Of a stretch of 64,000 bases of DNA, positions 28,365 through 36,451 are shown piece after piece (positions within the stretch are counted from its first letter, which is position 1; every line of letters starts with the position of its first letter). The position numbers were made by a program, and so were the translations under genes. The DNA comes from an uncultured Psychrobacter sp. (GTDB lineage Bacteria; Pseudomonadota; Gammaproteobacteria; Pseudomonadales; Moraxellaceae), in contig NZ_CANMAH010000012.1 of assembly GCF_947495825.1 (NCBI RefSeq), positions 1 to 64,000 on the forward strand, written 5' to 3'. The notes beneath the pieces are model-generated. The model did not search any database. It saw nothing but the letters and a program-made list of their open reading frames with translations, and had not been told where the DNA came from.

Positions 28365-29600
28365 TTAGTATCTCCAAGCGTCTTTGATAAGTCGAAGTCT
28401 GTCTGGAGAAAATCTTTTATAGTTGTTATTCAGAAATCCTTTTTCAAAAGAATAGTTGAGTAGTAATCTTTTTTGACTATTACTCAGAGTATGACTGTTT
28501 GCAACTCTACTACTCATAGGCGCTTTAAGTATCAACCTTCTTAAATAAACATCTATTTTTTTAAGGCTTTCAGAACTACTATCTATATTGACATTGCTAT
28601 AGTAAAGACCTGTTGCAAACACTTTTGTTGTTTTCTTATCTTTCATTAATCTATTCGAAGTTAAAAAAGCTAGCCTGTCTTCTAGTAACTTATAATCACC
28701 GGTCTTTAGATAACAGTAAATAGTTCTATAAATTCTAGTTTTTATTTTTTTTATTTTGGATTGAGACAGACAAACTCGAACCTCCCTAAATATCGACTGA
28801 TTAGCGCTCTTACTCTGTAATTGATTATCTTCTACTTTATACTCATACCCTAAATATTCGAAAACTGCTACTTCAGAATATATTTGTTTCCTTTTTGGTA
28901 CATCTATTATTTTTTGCTTATTGTAGTTAAAAGAAAGCTCGTTAGGTAGGAAAGACTTTATAAGCCTTAGAAACTTTTTCTTATCCTCAAATCCCGATGA
29001 GATAATTATTATATCGTCTACATATCTTGAGTAGAAAAAAACGTCATTTTGAACACGAACCTTATTATCGAAGTCTTGAAGAACTAGTTCTGCAAGTGAT
29101 GGACTGAACTCAAGTCCTCTCGGTAACCCAATTCCTCCAGAATTTTGTACATCGTCTATAATTCTTTCAGTTAATATCTTAGTCTGATTACTAATATTTT
29201 TGTGAGTCAAAGCCTTTCTGATAGTATCAATATTAATGCTTTCAAAGAACGATTTGATGTCTAGGCGATATATTCTGTAGCTAGTACCTTCTTTTAGATG
29301 TTGTAAAAGCTGACGAGATATTTCATTTCTACTTTTATTTTTCTTTAATGGTAACCTTATATTTGATGTTAAATTGCGAGCTAGTGTTACTTGATGAAAG
29401 CTCTTCAAACTATAATAAGGTTTGTTGTTTTTAATTATTTTTTGGATTTCAAAACATTCAGTTAATGAGTTGGAACAGTTAAAAGACTTATCTAGAATTT
29501 TCTTTTTCTCTTTCGATTTTATTGAGTTAGTATGTTTAGACATATCACTACTATAGATATGCTTATCGAGTGTCTTGTGTGTAATTGCCTGTCTTGTCAT
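28365..29600 (-). CDS. Antiviral-type reverse transcriptase, Drt3a-like (UG3 group)
   Basis: A 411-residue reverse transcriptase, first gene of the pair. Motif A is YRLDIKSFFESI (111-122, catalytic Asp114), motif B is GLPRGLEFSPSLAEL (158-172), motif C is SRYVDDIIIIS with YVDD at 193-196, and motifs D and E appear as SFNYNKQK and FEYLGYEY. A basic helical thumb and C-terminal region (about 265-411) follow. No maturase, endonuclease or protease domain is fused, which excludes group II intron and typical LTR enzymes; the LPRGLxxSP motif B is shared with unknown-group/defence RTs. Start ATG 29600 has a poor Shine-Dalgarno; Met20 (29543) is possible, in which case the ACACACA at 29582-29576 would be untranslated. 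Confidence 0.82.
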   Translation of the reverse strand: MTRQAITHKTLDKHIYSSDMSKHTNSIKSKEKKKILDKSFNCSNSLTECFEIQKIIKNNKPYYSLKSFHQVTLARNLTSNIRLPLKKNKSRNEISRQLLQHLKEGTSYRIYRLDIKSFFESINIDTIRKALTHKNISNQTKILTERIIDDVQNSGGIGLPRGLEFSPSLAELVLQDFDNKVRVQNDVFFYSRYVDDIIIISSGFEDKKKFLRLIKSFLPNELSFNYNKQKIIDVPKRKQIYSEVAVFEYLGYEYKVEDNQLQSKSANQSIFREVRVCLSQSKIKKIKTRIYRTIYCYLKTGDYKLLEDRLAFLTSNRLMKDKKTTKVFATGLYYSNVNIDSSSESLKKIDVYLRRLILKAPMSSRVANSHTLSNSQKRLLLNYSFEKGFLNNNYKRFSPDRLRLIKDAWRY

Positions 29601-29630
29601 ATTAAACTCAATTTTTCTCGTGTTTTTTAG

Positions 29631-29674
29631 ATTATATCTATTTACCTACATAATTTAGGTTTTACCCTAAATTA
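29631..29674 (-). promoter_or_regulatory. Promoter and operator-like inverted repeat of the RT operon
   Basis: On the minus strand a perfect -10 TATAAT lies at 29636-29631, about 31 bases ahead of the RT ATG. The place for the -35 (near 29654-29659) has no good TTGACA, but falls within a perfect inverted repeat TAATTTAGG-6-CCTAAATTA (29651-29674). A dyad over a poor -35 suggests binding of a regulator (repressor or activator); no regulator gene is in the insert. Confidence 0.5.
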
Positions 29675-29703
29675 ATCTAATTATATGAAGTATTTGTTAT
29701 TAT

Positions 29704-29949
29704 TGATATGAAAAATTTATATTCTACTTTCCCCTAAGACCTGAGCTCATACACCGTAACTACTCCCTAAAATCCAATCGTCATTTTTCAATAAATAAGC
29801 CCGGCACTCATGCTAAAGAACGAGCCACTGGTAGAGTTAATTACGATAGCAAACATACGACTCACCAAATTATATCTAAGTTTACTGAACATAATAGTGG
29901 AGATTATTCGGTGAGTTACACCTTACCTTCATTCTCTACGAGAATTTGA
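29704..29949 (+). pseudogene. Possible coding remnant, open frame without start
   Basis: One plus-strand frame stays open for about 80 codons and ends at TGA 29949. The residues look protein-like (for example KERATGRVNYDSKHTTHQII and FTEHNSGDYSVSYTLP), but there is no start codon or Shine-Dalgarno. I do not recognise a family. It could be the tail of a gene cut when the RT insert arrived, or chance. Confidence 0.25.
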
Positions 29950-30031
29950 CAAGCTTAACGCACCCTACCGTCCAAACTCGAGTTAAGGTTTTAATTATCA
30001 TAGTGAACTTAGCCATAGTAAGGTTTTTTAG

Positions 30032-30160
30032 CCCTGATTGTAGCGGTAGCTTGGTGGACTGTGGCGCTTACAGCACCTTGCACAGGAATGATCGCTCGGA
30101 CGTTGGAACGCTACTGTGCCTAGGTGCTGTGCGCCGCAGACTGCCAACTACAAGCGAAAA
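30032..30160. repeat. Structured GC-rich repeat-like element, right flank of the RT insert
   Basis: About 130 noncoding bases forming an imperfect inverted repeat: TTGTAG...GGCGC...ACAGCACCT..GCACAG on the left arm recurs in reverse complement on the right arm, ending CAACTACAAGCG. The outer left end (CCCTGATTGTAGCGG) matches the left-flank element in opposite orientation. It looks like a REP/MITE-type palindromic element. An ORF reading through it has no support. Confidence 0.5.
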
Positions 30161-30240
30161 GCAGGATTAGCTCCAAAACATTAAGCCCTTAAAACCCCAA
30201 GTATCAAACCCTCTCAATTCACATCTCAGTTATTTTAATC

Positions 30241-31188
30241 CTAACTATTTTCAATAAAGTCATTGATTTGCCGAGTGATTATCTTCCATAGTTTGACTTG
30301 CGAGGCTCGGCTGCCTGCACCCATATGCGGGGTTAGAATGACGCGAGGATGACCTTCATTGGCAAGCTGGACAATCGGGTCATTTTCGCCAGCAGGTTCT
30401 TGTTCAAATACGTCAGTAGCATAGCCGAGTATTTGCTCTTGTCTGACTGCGCTAGCTAGGGCCTCGCTATCGACAATCTTGCCACGGGCGACGTTGACCA
30501 GTAACGGTTTTTTGCTCATTTTGCTGAGGGTATCTTGGTTAATGAGATGTTTGGTTTCCTCGGTGAGCGGACAATGTATGGTGATGACATCGGAGTTGCT
30601 CAGAACGGTTTCAAAATCGGTGTAGTCGTCATTACGAGGCTTGCGACCTTGGCGCTCTGCCCACAGGACATTCATGTCATAGGCTTTGGCAAGCTTGGTA
30701 ATCCGCTTGCCAATGTCACCGATACCTATCATACCGATGGTTAAGCCCTCAAGATCAATGGCCTCAGCATCGATGATATCGGCTCGCCCCTTCTGCTTCC
30801 ATTCGCCACTTTTCACTTTGTTGTGGTAATTGATACTGGCACGCATGGCGCTAAGTAGTAGCATCATGGTGTGCTCGGCGACGGTGGCGCTGGCAAAACC
30901 TGGTGCGTTAAGGAGCGTGACGCCATTGTCTTCGCAGGCTTGTTTGTCGATATGGTTGGAGCCGACAGAGAGGAGCTGGATGAGTTTAAGATTGGGTAGC
31001 GCCTCAATCACTTCACGCTCGATACGTAGGGAGCCATTCATCATGATGTCGGCATCTTGACAGCGCTCAATGATGGTTTGGTTGTCTTGTGGGGTTTCTT
31101 CAAAGGTGACGTAGTCGGTTATTTTTTCGGGGGTAGGTCGCGCAAGGTCGGCGACAAATCTTTTTTCATCGAGTAATACGGCTTTCAT
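30241..31188 (-). CDS. D-2-hydroxyacid dehydrogenase, hydroxypyruvate/glycerate type
   Basis: NAD(P)-dependent reductase of 2-keto acids, 315 residues, cytoplasmic. The NAD-binding motif IGMIGIGDIGKR lies at about 152-163. The catalytic Arg is in VNVARGKIVD, Glu in DVFEQEPAGEND and His in LTPHMGAGSR. Sequence around NAPGFASATVAEHTM is typical of the glycerate dehydrogenase (HprA-like) branch, but substrate range in this superfamily cannot be fixed by eye. GGAG precedes the start. It is the first core gene on the right of the RT insert. Confidence 0.88.
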   Translation of the reverse strand: MKAVLLDEKRFVADLARPTPEKITDYVTFEETPQDNQTIIERCQDADIMMNGSLRIEREVIEALPNLKLIQLLSVGSNHIDKQACEDNGVTLLNAPGFASATVAEHTMMLLLSAMRASINYHNKVKSGEWKQKGRADIIDAEAIDLEGLTIGMIGIGDIGKRITKLAKAYDMNVLWAERQGRKPRNDDYTDFETVLSNSDVITIHCPLTEETKHLINQDTLSKMSKKPLLVNVARGKIVDSEALASAVRQEQILGYATDVFEQEPAGENDPIVQLANEGHPRVILTPHMGAGSRASQVKLWKIITRQINDFIENS

Positions 31189-31309
31189 GAGGGACTCCTT
31201 TTTTTAATCGTAGTAATCCATTTAGTAGTGGTCCATTATTTAGCAAGTACTATATAAGGATTGCGGCTGATGGTGTGTTAGCGTTTGTTGGGTATCGGAC
31301 AAGCTCTTG

Positions 31310-31456
31310 TATAGTCAGGTCAGTATAAAAAGAATACAGTTAGACTGGGATAAATTTTTTGCAGCCTCTATCTGCGCAGGCACAGCACGCAAGAAAAATT
31401 TATCCCAGTCTAGCGTGTTAATGCAGTGTATCTATTTTATTTAGTATCGACTATAT
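31310..31456. repeat. Dispersed palindromic repeat, copy 1
   Basis: A perfect 19-base inverted repeat (31341-31359 with 31393-31411, TAGACTGGGATAAATTTTT) encloses a GC-richer core with CTGCGCAGGCACAGC. Weaker outer arms continue on both sides (TATAGTC at each end). A related copy lies at 34172-34316. No ORF is present, so it behaves as a nonautonomous MITE/REP-like element and would fold into a long hairpin in RNA. The rest of the 31189-31574 intergenic stretch holds nothing else I can identify. Confidence 0.75.
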
Positions 31457-31574
31457 AGTAAGCGCTGTATCAAGCCAGGTTGTTTACTCCCCTTACCTTC
31501 GACATTTGTTATACTAGCCTAAATTTATCGATTAAATCCTCCCTTACACTTCTTTAAAACAGCACGGTAACCTT

Positions 31575-32942
31575 ATGAAATTCTCCAAGTTTGGTCAGAA
31601 ATTTACCCAGCCGACGGGCATCTCTCAGCTTATGGATGATCTAGGCGATGCGCTCAAAAGCGATCAGCCAGTCAATATGCTCGGCGGTGGTAATCCGGCG
31701 CGGATCGATGCGGTCAATGAAGTGTTTTTGCAGACCTACCAAGCGCTTGGGCAAGATATCCTCAATGCCGAACGAGATGCCAGCATAAAAGAGAAGCATT
31801 CGGACAACACTGCGCTTAATAGTATGAGTAACTACTCAAACCCTCAAGGTGATGCGGCGTTTATTGATGCGTTGGTCGAGTTCTTTAATCGTCATTATGA
31901 TTGGAACTTGAGCGCGGACAATATTGCACTGACCAATGGTTCCCAGAACGCTTTCTTTTATTTGTTCAATTTATTTGGCGGAGCCTTTAGTGATAATAAG
32001 CTTGATGAGCACAACTCGGATGAACAAACGGTTGATAAGTCTATCCTGCTACCACTCGCCCCTGAATATATTGGCTATAGTGATGTACACGTCGATGGTC
32101 AGCACTTTATGTCGGTGTTGCCGCATATTGACGAAGTCAGCCATGATGGCGAAGAAGGCTTCTTTAAATATCGTGTGGATTTTGAGGCGTTAGAGAACTT
32201 ACCAGCGCTCAAAGAAGGTCGTATTGGGGCGATTTGCTGCTCACGTCCGACCAACCCAACGGGCAACGTCTTGACTGATGAAGAAATGGAGCACTTAGCC
32301 GAGATTGCCAAACGCTATGATGTACCGCTAATCATCGATAACGCTTATGGTATGCCCTTCCCTAATATCATTTATTCTGACGTGCAGCTAAGCTGGGATG
32401 ACAATACCATTCTTTGCTTTAGTCTCTCCAAGATTGGCCTGCCGGGGGTGCGTACAGGTGTCATCGTGGCAGCTCCTGAAGTGATCGCAGCGGTCAGTGC
32501 CATGAATGCAGTGGTTAACCTAGCCCCTACCCGCTTTGGTGCTGCTATTGCCAAGCCATTGGTAGAAAATGACCGTATCAAGCAGCTATCTGATAACGAC
32601 ATCAAGCCGTTTTATCAGCAGCAAGCAAAACTGGCTGTAAGACTTTTAAAAGAAGCGCTGGGTGATTATCCATTGATGATTCATAAGCCTGAAGGCGCAA
32701 TATTCTTTTGGCTGTGGTTTAAAGACTTGCCGATTACCACCCTTGAGCTGTACGAGCGTCTTAAAGACAAAGGCACGCTCATTGTACCAAGTCAGTTCTT
32801 CTTCCCCGGTGTCGATGTCAGCGACTATCAGCACGCGCATGAATGTATTCGTATGAGTATCGCCGCGGATGAGCAGACGCTCACTGATGGTATTGCAGTG
32901 ATTGGTGAAGTGGTGCGTGAGCTGTATGATAAGGCTAAATAA
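31575..32942 (+). CDS. avtA: Valine--pyruvate aminotransferase
   Basis: PLP-dependent class I/II aminotransferase that interconverts valine plus pyruvate and 2-ketoisovalerate plus alanine. The 455-residue product starts MKFSKFGQKFTQPTGISQLM and contains LGGGNPARI, both typical of AvtA. The PLP Lys is in SLSKIGLPGVRTG (Lys286) and the substrate-binding Arg region in CIRMSIA near the C-terminus. It is monocistronic with its own terminator. An insertion of acidic residues around 145-155 makes it slightly longer than the enteric enzyme. Confidence 0.93.
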   Translation: MKFSKFGQKFTQPTGISQLMDDLGDALKSDQPVNMLGGGNPARIDAVNEVFLQTYQALGQDILNAERDASIKEKHSDNTALNSMSNYSNPQGDAAFIDALVEFFNRHYDWNLSADNIALTNGSQNAFFYLFNLFGGAFSDNKLDEHNSDEQTVDKSILLPLAPEYIGYSDVHVDGQHFMSVLPHIDEVSHDGEEGFFKYRVDFEALENLPALKEGRIGAICCSRPTNPTGNVLTDEEMEHLAEIAKRYDVPLIIDNAYGMPFPNIIYSDVQLSWDDNTILCFSLSKIGLPGVRTGVIVAAPEVIAAVSAMNAVVNLAPTRFGAAIAKPLVENDRIKQLSDNDIKPFYQQQAKLAVRLLKEALGDYPLMIHKPEGAIFFWLWFKDLPITTLELYERLKDKGTLIVPSQFFFPGVDVSDYQHAHECIRMSIAADEQTLTDGIAVIGEVVRELYDKAK

Positions 32943-32967
32943 AAAGCCCTAGCCTTAAACGTAAAAA

Positions 32968-32996
32968 ACGGACTAGCTAATAGTCCGTCTTTTTTT
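32968..32996 (+). terminator. Terminator after avtA
   Basis: An 8-base stem ACGGACTA/TAGTCCGT with a 5-base loop and an eight-T run, interrupted by one C. Confidence 0.85.
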
Positions 32997-33018
32997 GCTA
33001 TGTATATTTACAAACTCT

Positions 33019-33945
33019 TTAGCTAAGCTCTTTTAACAACGCTTTAGCACTCATCTTCCCAAAGTCATTAGCCGCTAGCGGGCCATCACCTGAAATGAGC
33101 TTCCTATCTTGATGTGTCTGTCCTGAGGCGAGTTTATTATCAATAGTGACGCCTAATTCCTCTAGTTTCTCCCCAAAGTACCACGGCATCGTACCGGGCA
33201 GATAACCTAACTTTGGCATTTGCTTGTCCATTCCCGTTGGGAACGCCACTATCTTATAGCCACTAAAAATAAAGTCGCGCTCAGAGTTGCTGACTTCATC
33301 GGAGCCATCAGGACTTTGCAAATTAGCAGCCAGTAAAGCTGCAGGTCCATGGCAAATCGCTAAGGTAAATAAATCCTTATCATAGCCCCAACGAAGCAGT
33401 TCACCAAGATTTTTGTCTTCAGGTAAGCCTAGCATTGCACCATGACCACCCGGAATAAAGATCGCTGCATAGTCTTTGCTATCTGCCATGTCGTTTTCGA
33501 CAAAGTCGGCAATACTTTTTGGATTTTGCAGCTTTGACTCATACTCAGCGTAGATTTGGTTGACGTCATCATCTTCTTCTGGCATCGCCCACTGTTCGAC
33601 TTTGACAGACTCTCCTGTTGGCGTAAAAACGTCCACATCAAAACCTGCTTTTTTAAAATGCAACAAAGGTACCATCATCTCAACGGGGTGGTTACCAGTA
33701 TCGAACTTATTGCCGTTTTCCATAGTCATGTATTGCTCTTCAGTGCAGACCATGAGAATTTTTTTATTGCCTGTGTACGGTGTATCGTATTCAGTATTGT
33801 CGTAGTTGGTTTTGTTCGGTGCTGCTAGTTTTAGCGATGATGTCGAGGGTATATAAATTCCTGCTTCGGTCTCTTGTGGCTCTAATCCTAACGTGTCTTT
33901 GGCTTTGTCTAATATTTCTTGGATATTCAAGTCTTTAATATTCAT
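33019..33945 (-). CDS. hchA: Hsp31/HchA-type glyoxalase III and chaperone, DJ-1/PfpI superfamily
   Basis: A 308-residue protein of the HchA branch, which converts methylglyoxal to lactate without glutathione and acts as a protein/DNA deglycase and holding chaperone. The nucleophile elbow is LAICHGPAALLAA with Cys198 and His199. The acidic residue Glu89 lies in NHPVEMMVPL, in the conserved two-His-Glu metal/acid site region. The length and the extra N-terminal segment distinguish Hsp31 from short PfpI/YajL proteins. AGGA precedes the start. It converges with avtA. Confidence 0.92.
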   Translation of the reverse strand: MNIKDLNIQEILDKAKDTLGLEPQETEAGIYIPSTSSLKLAAPNKTNYDNTEYDTPYTGNKKILMVCTEEQYMTMENGNKFDTGNHPVEMMVPLLHFKKAGFDVDVFTPTGESVKVEQWAMPEEDDDVNQIYAEYESKLQNPKSIADFVENDMADSKDYAAIFIPGGHGAMLGLPEDKNLGELLRWGYDKDLFTLAICHGPAALLAANLQSPDGSDEVSNSERDFIFSGYKIVAFPTGMDKQMPKLGYLPGTMPWYFGEKLEELGVTIDNKLASGQTHQDRKLISGDGPLAANDFGKMSAKALLKELS

Positions 33946-34171
33946 AGCTTTTCCTATTTTATTATTGGTTATACTGTACGGATAACGAATTGATTAATAG
34001 TCAAAATCTACAAATCAAAGAGACAAGTAAATAACGTTACCCTTTAATTTTAAGGTAACAAACTGAAGAAGCGTTAAACAGATAAGACTTTTTAACTTTC
34101 GTAAACTTTGTAAAGCGCGGGTTGCGAAAATGCTAAGCGGTTGAATGCTAATCGGCTAAATAGTGAGGGCT

Positions 34172-34316
34172 TTAGTTAATTTACTTTAAAACCGATACAG
34201 TGCAGCTGGTATGAATTTTGCGAAGCCTCTGTCAGCGTAGACACAGCAAGCAAGGAAAATTTATACCAGTTGCACGTTAGTATGAGCGTATCGATTTTAT
34301 TTCGAACTGACTATAG
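34172..34316. repeat. Dispersed palindromic repeat, copy 2
   Basis: Imperfect inverted arms (TGCAGCTGGTATGAATTTTG at 34201-34220 against its near complement at 34253-34273) around a core AAGCCTCTGTCAGCGTAGACACAGC that parallels copy 1 (31362-31386). Outer arms carry TATAGTCAGTTC-type ends like those of copy 1. The remainder of 33946-34333 shows nothing else recognisable. Confidence 0.75.
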
Positions 34317-34333
34317 TTAAGTATTAGCTATTT

Positions 34334-34711
34334 TTAACGGGTTTTCTTTAACAGTTTACTCGGTGAATTGGTAGCCTGAAAGATGGTCGTCCATTTACTA
34401 AGCGCAAACAGCACAAAAGGTAGCAAGCAGGTATTGACCAAATCATGCAGGCTTGCCTTTATGTCTATCATTCCTAATGCAAAAAACCCTCTTGGCCTAA
34501 TAATATGGCGGTTGTCTAAATACTCACCTGCTATGGCAACACCGATCACGACAATAAGAGCGAGAAAGGCTCTGATATTCTGACTTTTAATGATAGGGCG
34601 CAATATAAACAAGCAAAGCAGATAGACGCCGACACCGATATAGATATGTAGGGCGTCTTTAGCGAGGCCTGTCATATCAACGATGTTTAGTTTAAAGGTC
34701 GTAAAGTCCAC
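34334..34711 (-). CDS. Small integral membrane protein, unknown function
   Basis: A 125-residue hydrophobic protein that I do not recognise. It has predicted transmembrane segments at about 22-40, 46-64 and 88-106, a basic inter-helix stretch RPIIKSQN, the motif NRHIIRPRGFFALG and a short basic C-terminus. The frame opens with GTG 34711, preceded by GGAAAA; ATG 34675 is an alternative. It lies between a dispersed repeat and hisH, with no obvious operon partner. Coding is supported by the coherent hydrophobic pattern and typical codon use. Confidence 0.6.
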   Translation of the reverse strand: MDFTTFKLNIVDMTGLAKDALHIYIGVGVYLLCLFILRPIIKSQNIRAFLALIVVIGVAIAGEYLDNRHIIRPRGFFALGMIDIKASLHDLVNTCLLPFVLFALSKWTTIFQATNSPSKLLKKTR

Positions 34712-34815
34712 TGAGTTTTCCGCGCATAATAGCTAACAATAGCTGAGGCCAATAATAAAAGGTGAGCTACGTTGACGTTAACTCACCTCTCAAACTTATA
34801 TACTGTTTTGTCCGA

Positions 34816-35451
34816 CTACACATCCCACTCAACGAAGTTCTTTAGCAGTTGCAAGCCAGCAGTGTGACTCTTTTCCGGATGGAATTGGGTGGCGAACAGA
34901 TTGTCTTGAATAATGCTGGCGCAAAACGGCTGACCATAGTCGCAAACGGCCGCCACTTGTGAGCTATCGGCAGGCGCGCAGTAGTAGCTGTGTACAAAGT
35001 AAAAGTGCGCGTTATCCTCGATGCCTTGCCACAATGGATGACGATTATTCATTTCGGTAATAGTATTCCATCCCATATGCGGCACTTTAATCGTCGCGCC
35101 TTGCTCATCCGTCCACGATGGGTCAAAGGCTTCTACGTTGCCATTTAAGATGCTCAAACATTTGGTACCGCCATTCTCCGCGGACTGCTCAAACAATGCT
35201 TGCATACCCACACAGATGGCCATGACAGGCTTGTTAAAGATGGCGTCACGCACGACGTCATCGATACCAGCTTCACGCATACCAATCATACAGTCGCGCA
35301 TGGCGCCGACACCAGGGAAAACAATCTTGTCGGCAGCAGCGACGACTTTTGGGTCATTGGTGATAGAGACGTCTGCACCTACCGCTGATAGTGCTTTGCC
35401 AGCTGAGTGCAAATTGCCCATGCCATAATCTAATAATGCTACTTTGGTCAT
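34816..35451 (-). CDS. hisH: Imidazole glycerol phosphate synthase, glutaminase subunit
   Basis: Class I glutamine amidotransferase subunit that delivers ammonia to HisF to form IGP and AICAR in histidine biosynthesis. The 211-residue product starts [16 protein letters not shown], as in the family. The nucleophile Cys80 is in [12 protein letters not shown], and the His-Glu dyad in [12 protein letters not shown]. The frame is open upstream to 35631, but that extension overlaps hisB and has no homology. It lies 79 bases downstream of hisB, so they are probably one transcript. Confidence 0.96.
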   Translation of the reverse strand: MTKVALLDYGMGNLHSAGKALSAVGADVSITNDPKVVAAADKIVFPGVGAMRDCMIGMREAGIDDVVRDAIFNKPVMAICVGMQALFEQSAENGGTKCLSILNGNVEAFDPSWTDEQGATIKVPHMGWNTITEMNNRHPLWQGIEDNAHFYFVHSYYCAPADSSQVAAVCDYGQPFCASIIQDNLFATQFHPEKSHTAGLQLLKNFVEWDV

Positions 35452-35530
35452 TAATTGGTTCTCATTTTTGAATCGCTTTAATAGTACGCTCAGCTTGGCT
35501 GACACTCTATAGAAAAGCCTTAAGTGCGCT

Positions 35531-36157
35531 TTAGAACGCCTCTTTGGTCGACGGTAAGGTATTAAGCGCACGCTCATCATATTCACACGCCATACGCAGT
35601 GCACGCGCAAAGGCTTTAAAGGTAGATTCAATTTGGTGATGGCTGTTTTTGCCTTTGAGATTGTCTAAATGCACGGTCATCCACGAATGGTTAACGAAGC
35701 CGTAGAAAAACTCGCTAAACAAATCGACATCGAACTTACCTACGTGTGAACGGGTAAAAGGAATGTCCATATGCAAACCCGGACGACCTGAGAGATCAAC
35801 GACTGCGCGCGTTAAAGCTTCATCAAGTGGCGCATAAAAATGCCCATAACGACGGATGCCTTTTTTATCGCCTAGGGCTTTATTAAAGGCTTGTCCAAGG
35901 GTAATGCCAGTATCTTCAACACTGTGGTGATCATCGATAAAGGTATCGCCCGTACATTTAATATCTAAGTCAAACAAACCGTGACGCTTGATTTGATCAA
36001 TCATGTGATCCAAGAATGGCACACCAGTATCGACAACCCCTTGACCGGTTCCATCAAGATTGACTGTGCAAGTGATTTGCGTCTCAGCAGTATTGCGCTC
36101 AACGGTGGCCGTGCGTGCTGGGCGGCCGTGTAGATTTAAGTTTGAATCAGTTGTCAT
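35531..36157 (-). CDS. hisB: Imidazoleglycerol-phosphate dehydratase
   Basis: Mn-dependent dehydratase for the sixth enzymatic step of histidine biosynthesis. The 208-residue protein is the monofunctional bacterial form, without the histidinol phosphatase domain of enteric HisB. Metal-binding motifs appear twice, as expected: [11 protein letters not shown] with DDHHSVED, and the second-half [10 protein letters not shown] with [11 protein letters not shown]. It starts with a short Ser/Asn-rich leader before [12 protein letters not shown]. It is upstream of hisH on the same strand. Confidence 0.97.
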   Translation of the reverse strand: MTTDSNLNLHGRPARTATVERNTAETQITCTVNLDGTGQGVVDTGVPFLDHMIDQIKRHGLFDLDIKCTGDTFIDDHHSVEDTGITLGQAFNKALGDKKGIRRYGHFYAPLDEALTRAVVDLSGRPGLHMDIPFTRSHVGKFDVDLFSEFFYGFVNHSWMTVHLDNLKGKNSHHQIESTFKAFARALRMACEYDERALNTLPSTKEAF

Positions 36158-36451
36158 GGCTACTCTCTATCAATGAAAAGCAAACAATAAAAACAGGCCT
36201 AAAAAAGCCCGACGGGGTCCAAATGTGAGAACGATAAAACACAAATAGTCAAAAAAGCTAGTTATCATTAATAACGTTAAAAAATAATAACCTTATCATA
36301 GCAAACCCTACCATTTACCGCCATGACCACGCGTTAAACCACGTACAAAATCATCCTATTCTGCTAAAATACTGTATCAAGTTTTATCAATCATGATTAC
36401 CCACGCCCCATCAAGCAATGCTATATCAAATAATAGCAATAGGAATTTGTC

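Larger units (their letters stand above)
26003..30031. mobile_element. AT-rich insert carrying a twin reverse transcriptase defence system
   Basis: About 4 kb of markedly AT-rich DNA with codon use unlike its neighbours (many AAA, AAT, ATA, TTA codons) interrupts core genes (ybbP-like permease and a 2-hydroxyacid dehydrogenase). It contains only two RT genes and noncoding DNA. Its ends coincide with a 15-base sequence in opposite orientation (CCCTGACAGTAGCGG on minus, CCCTGATTGTAGCGG on plus). No integrase, transposase, tRNA or target duplication was seen, so how it was inserted is unknown and the boundaries are inferred. Confidence 0.5.

Noticed and set aside
26346..29600. Group II intron or retron interpretation of the RTs
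   Set aside because: No maturase or HNH domain and no intron-like RNA ends. Two different RTs in tandem and no msr/msd-like repeats fit defence RTs better.
29946..30170. 74-codon plus-strand ORF at the right flank
   Set aside because: It reads through the structured repeat; no homology or ribosome site.
25819..30240. Prophage or integrative element with integrase, or CRISPR-linked RT
   Set aside because: No integrase, recombinase, phage gene, Cas gene or direct-repeat array is present anywhere in the window.
35452..35631. 60-residue extension of hisH
   Set aside because: It overlaps hisB coding sequence in another frame and is basic, non-homologous sequence.
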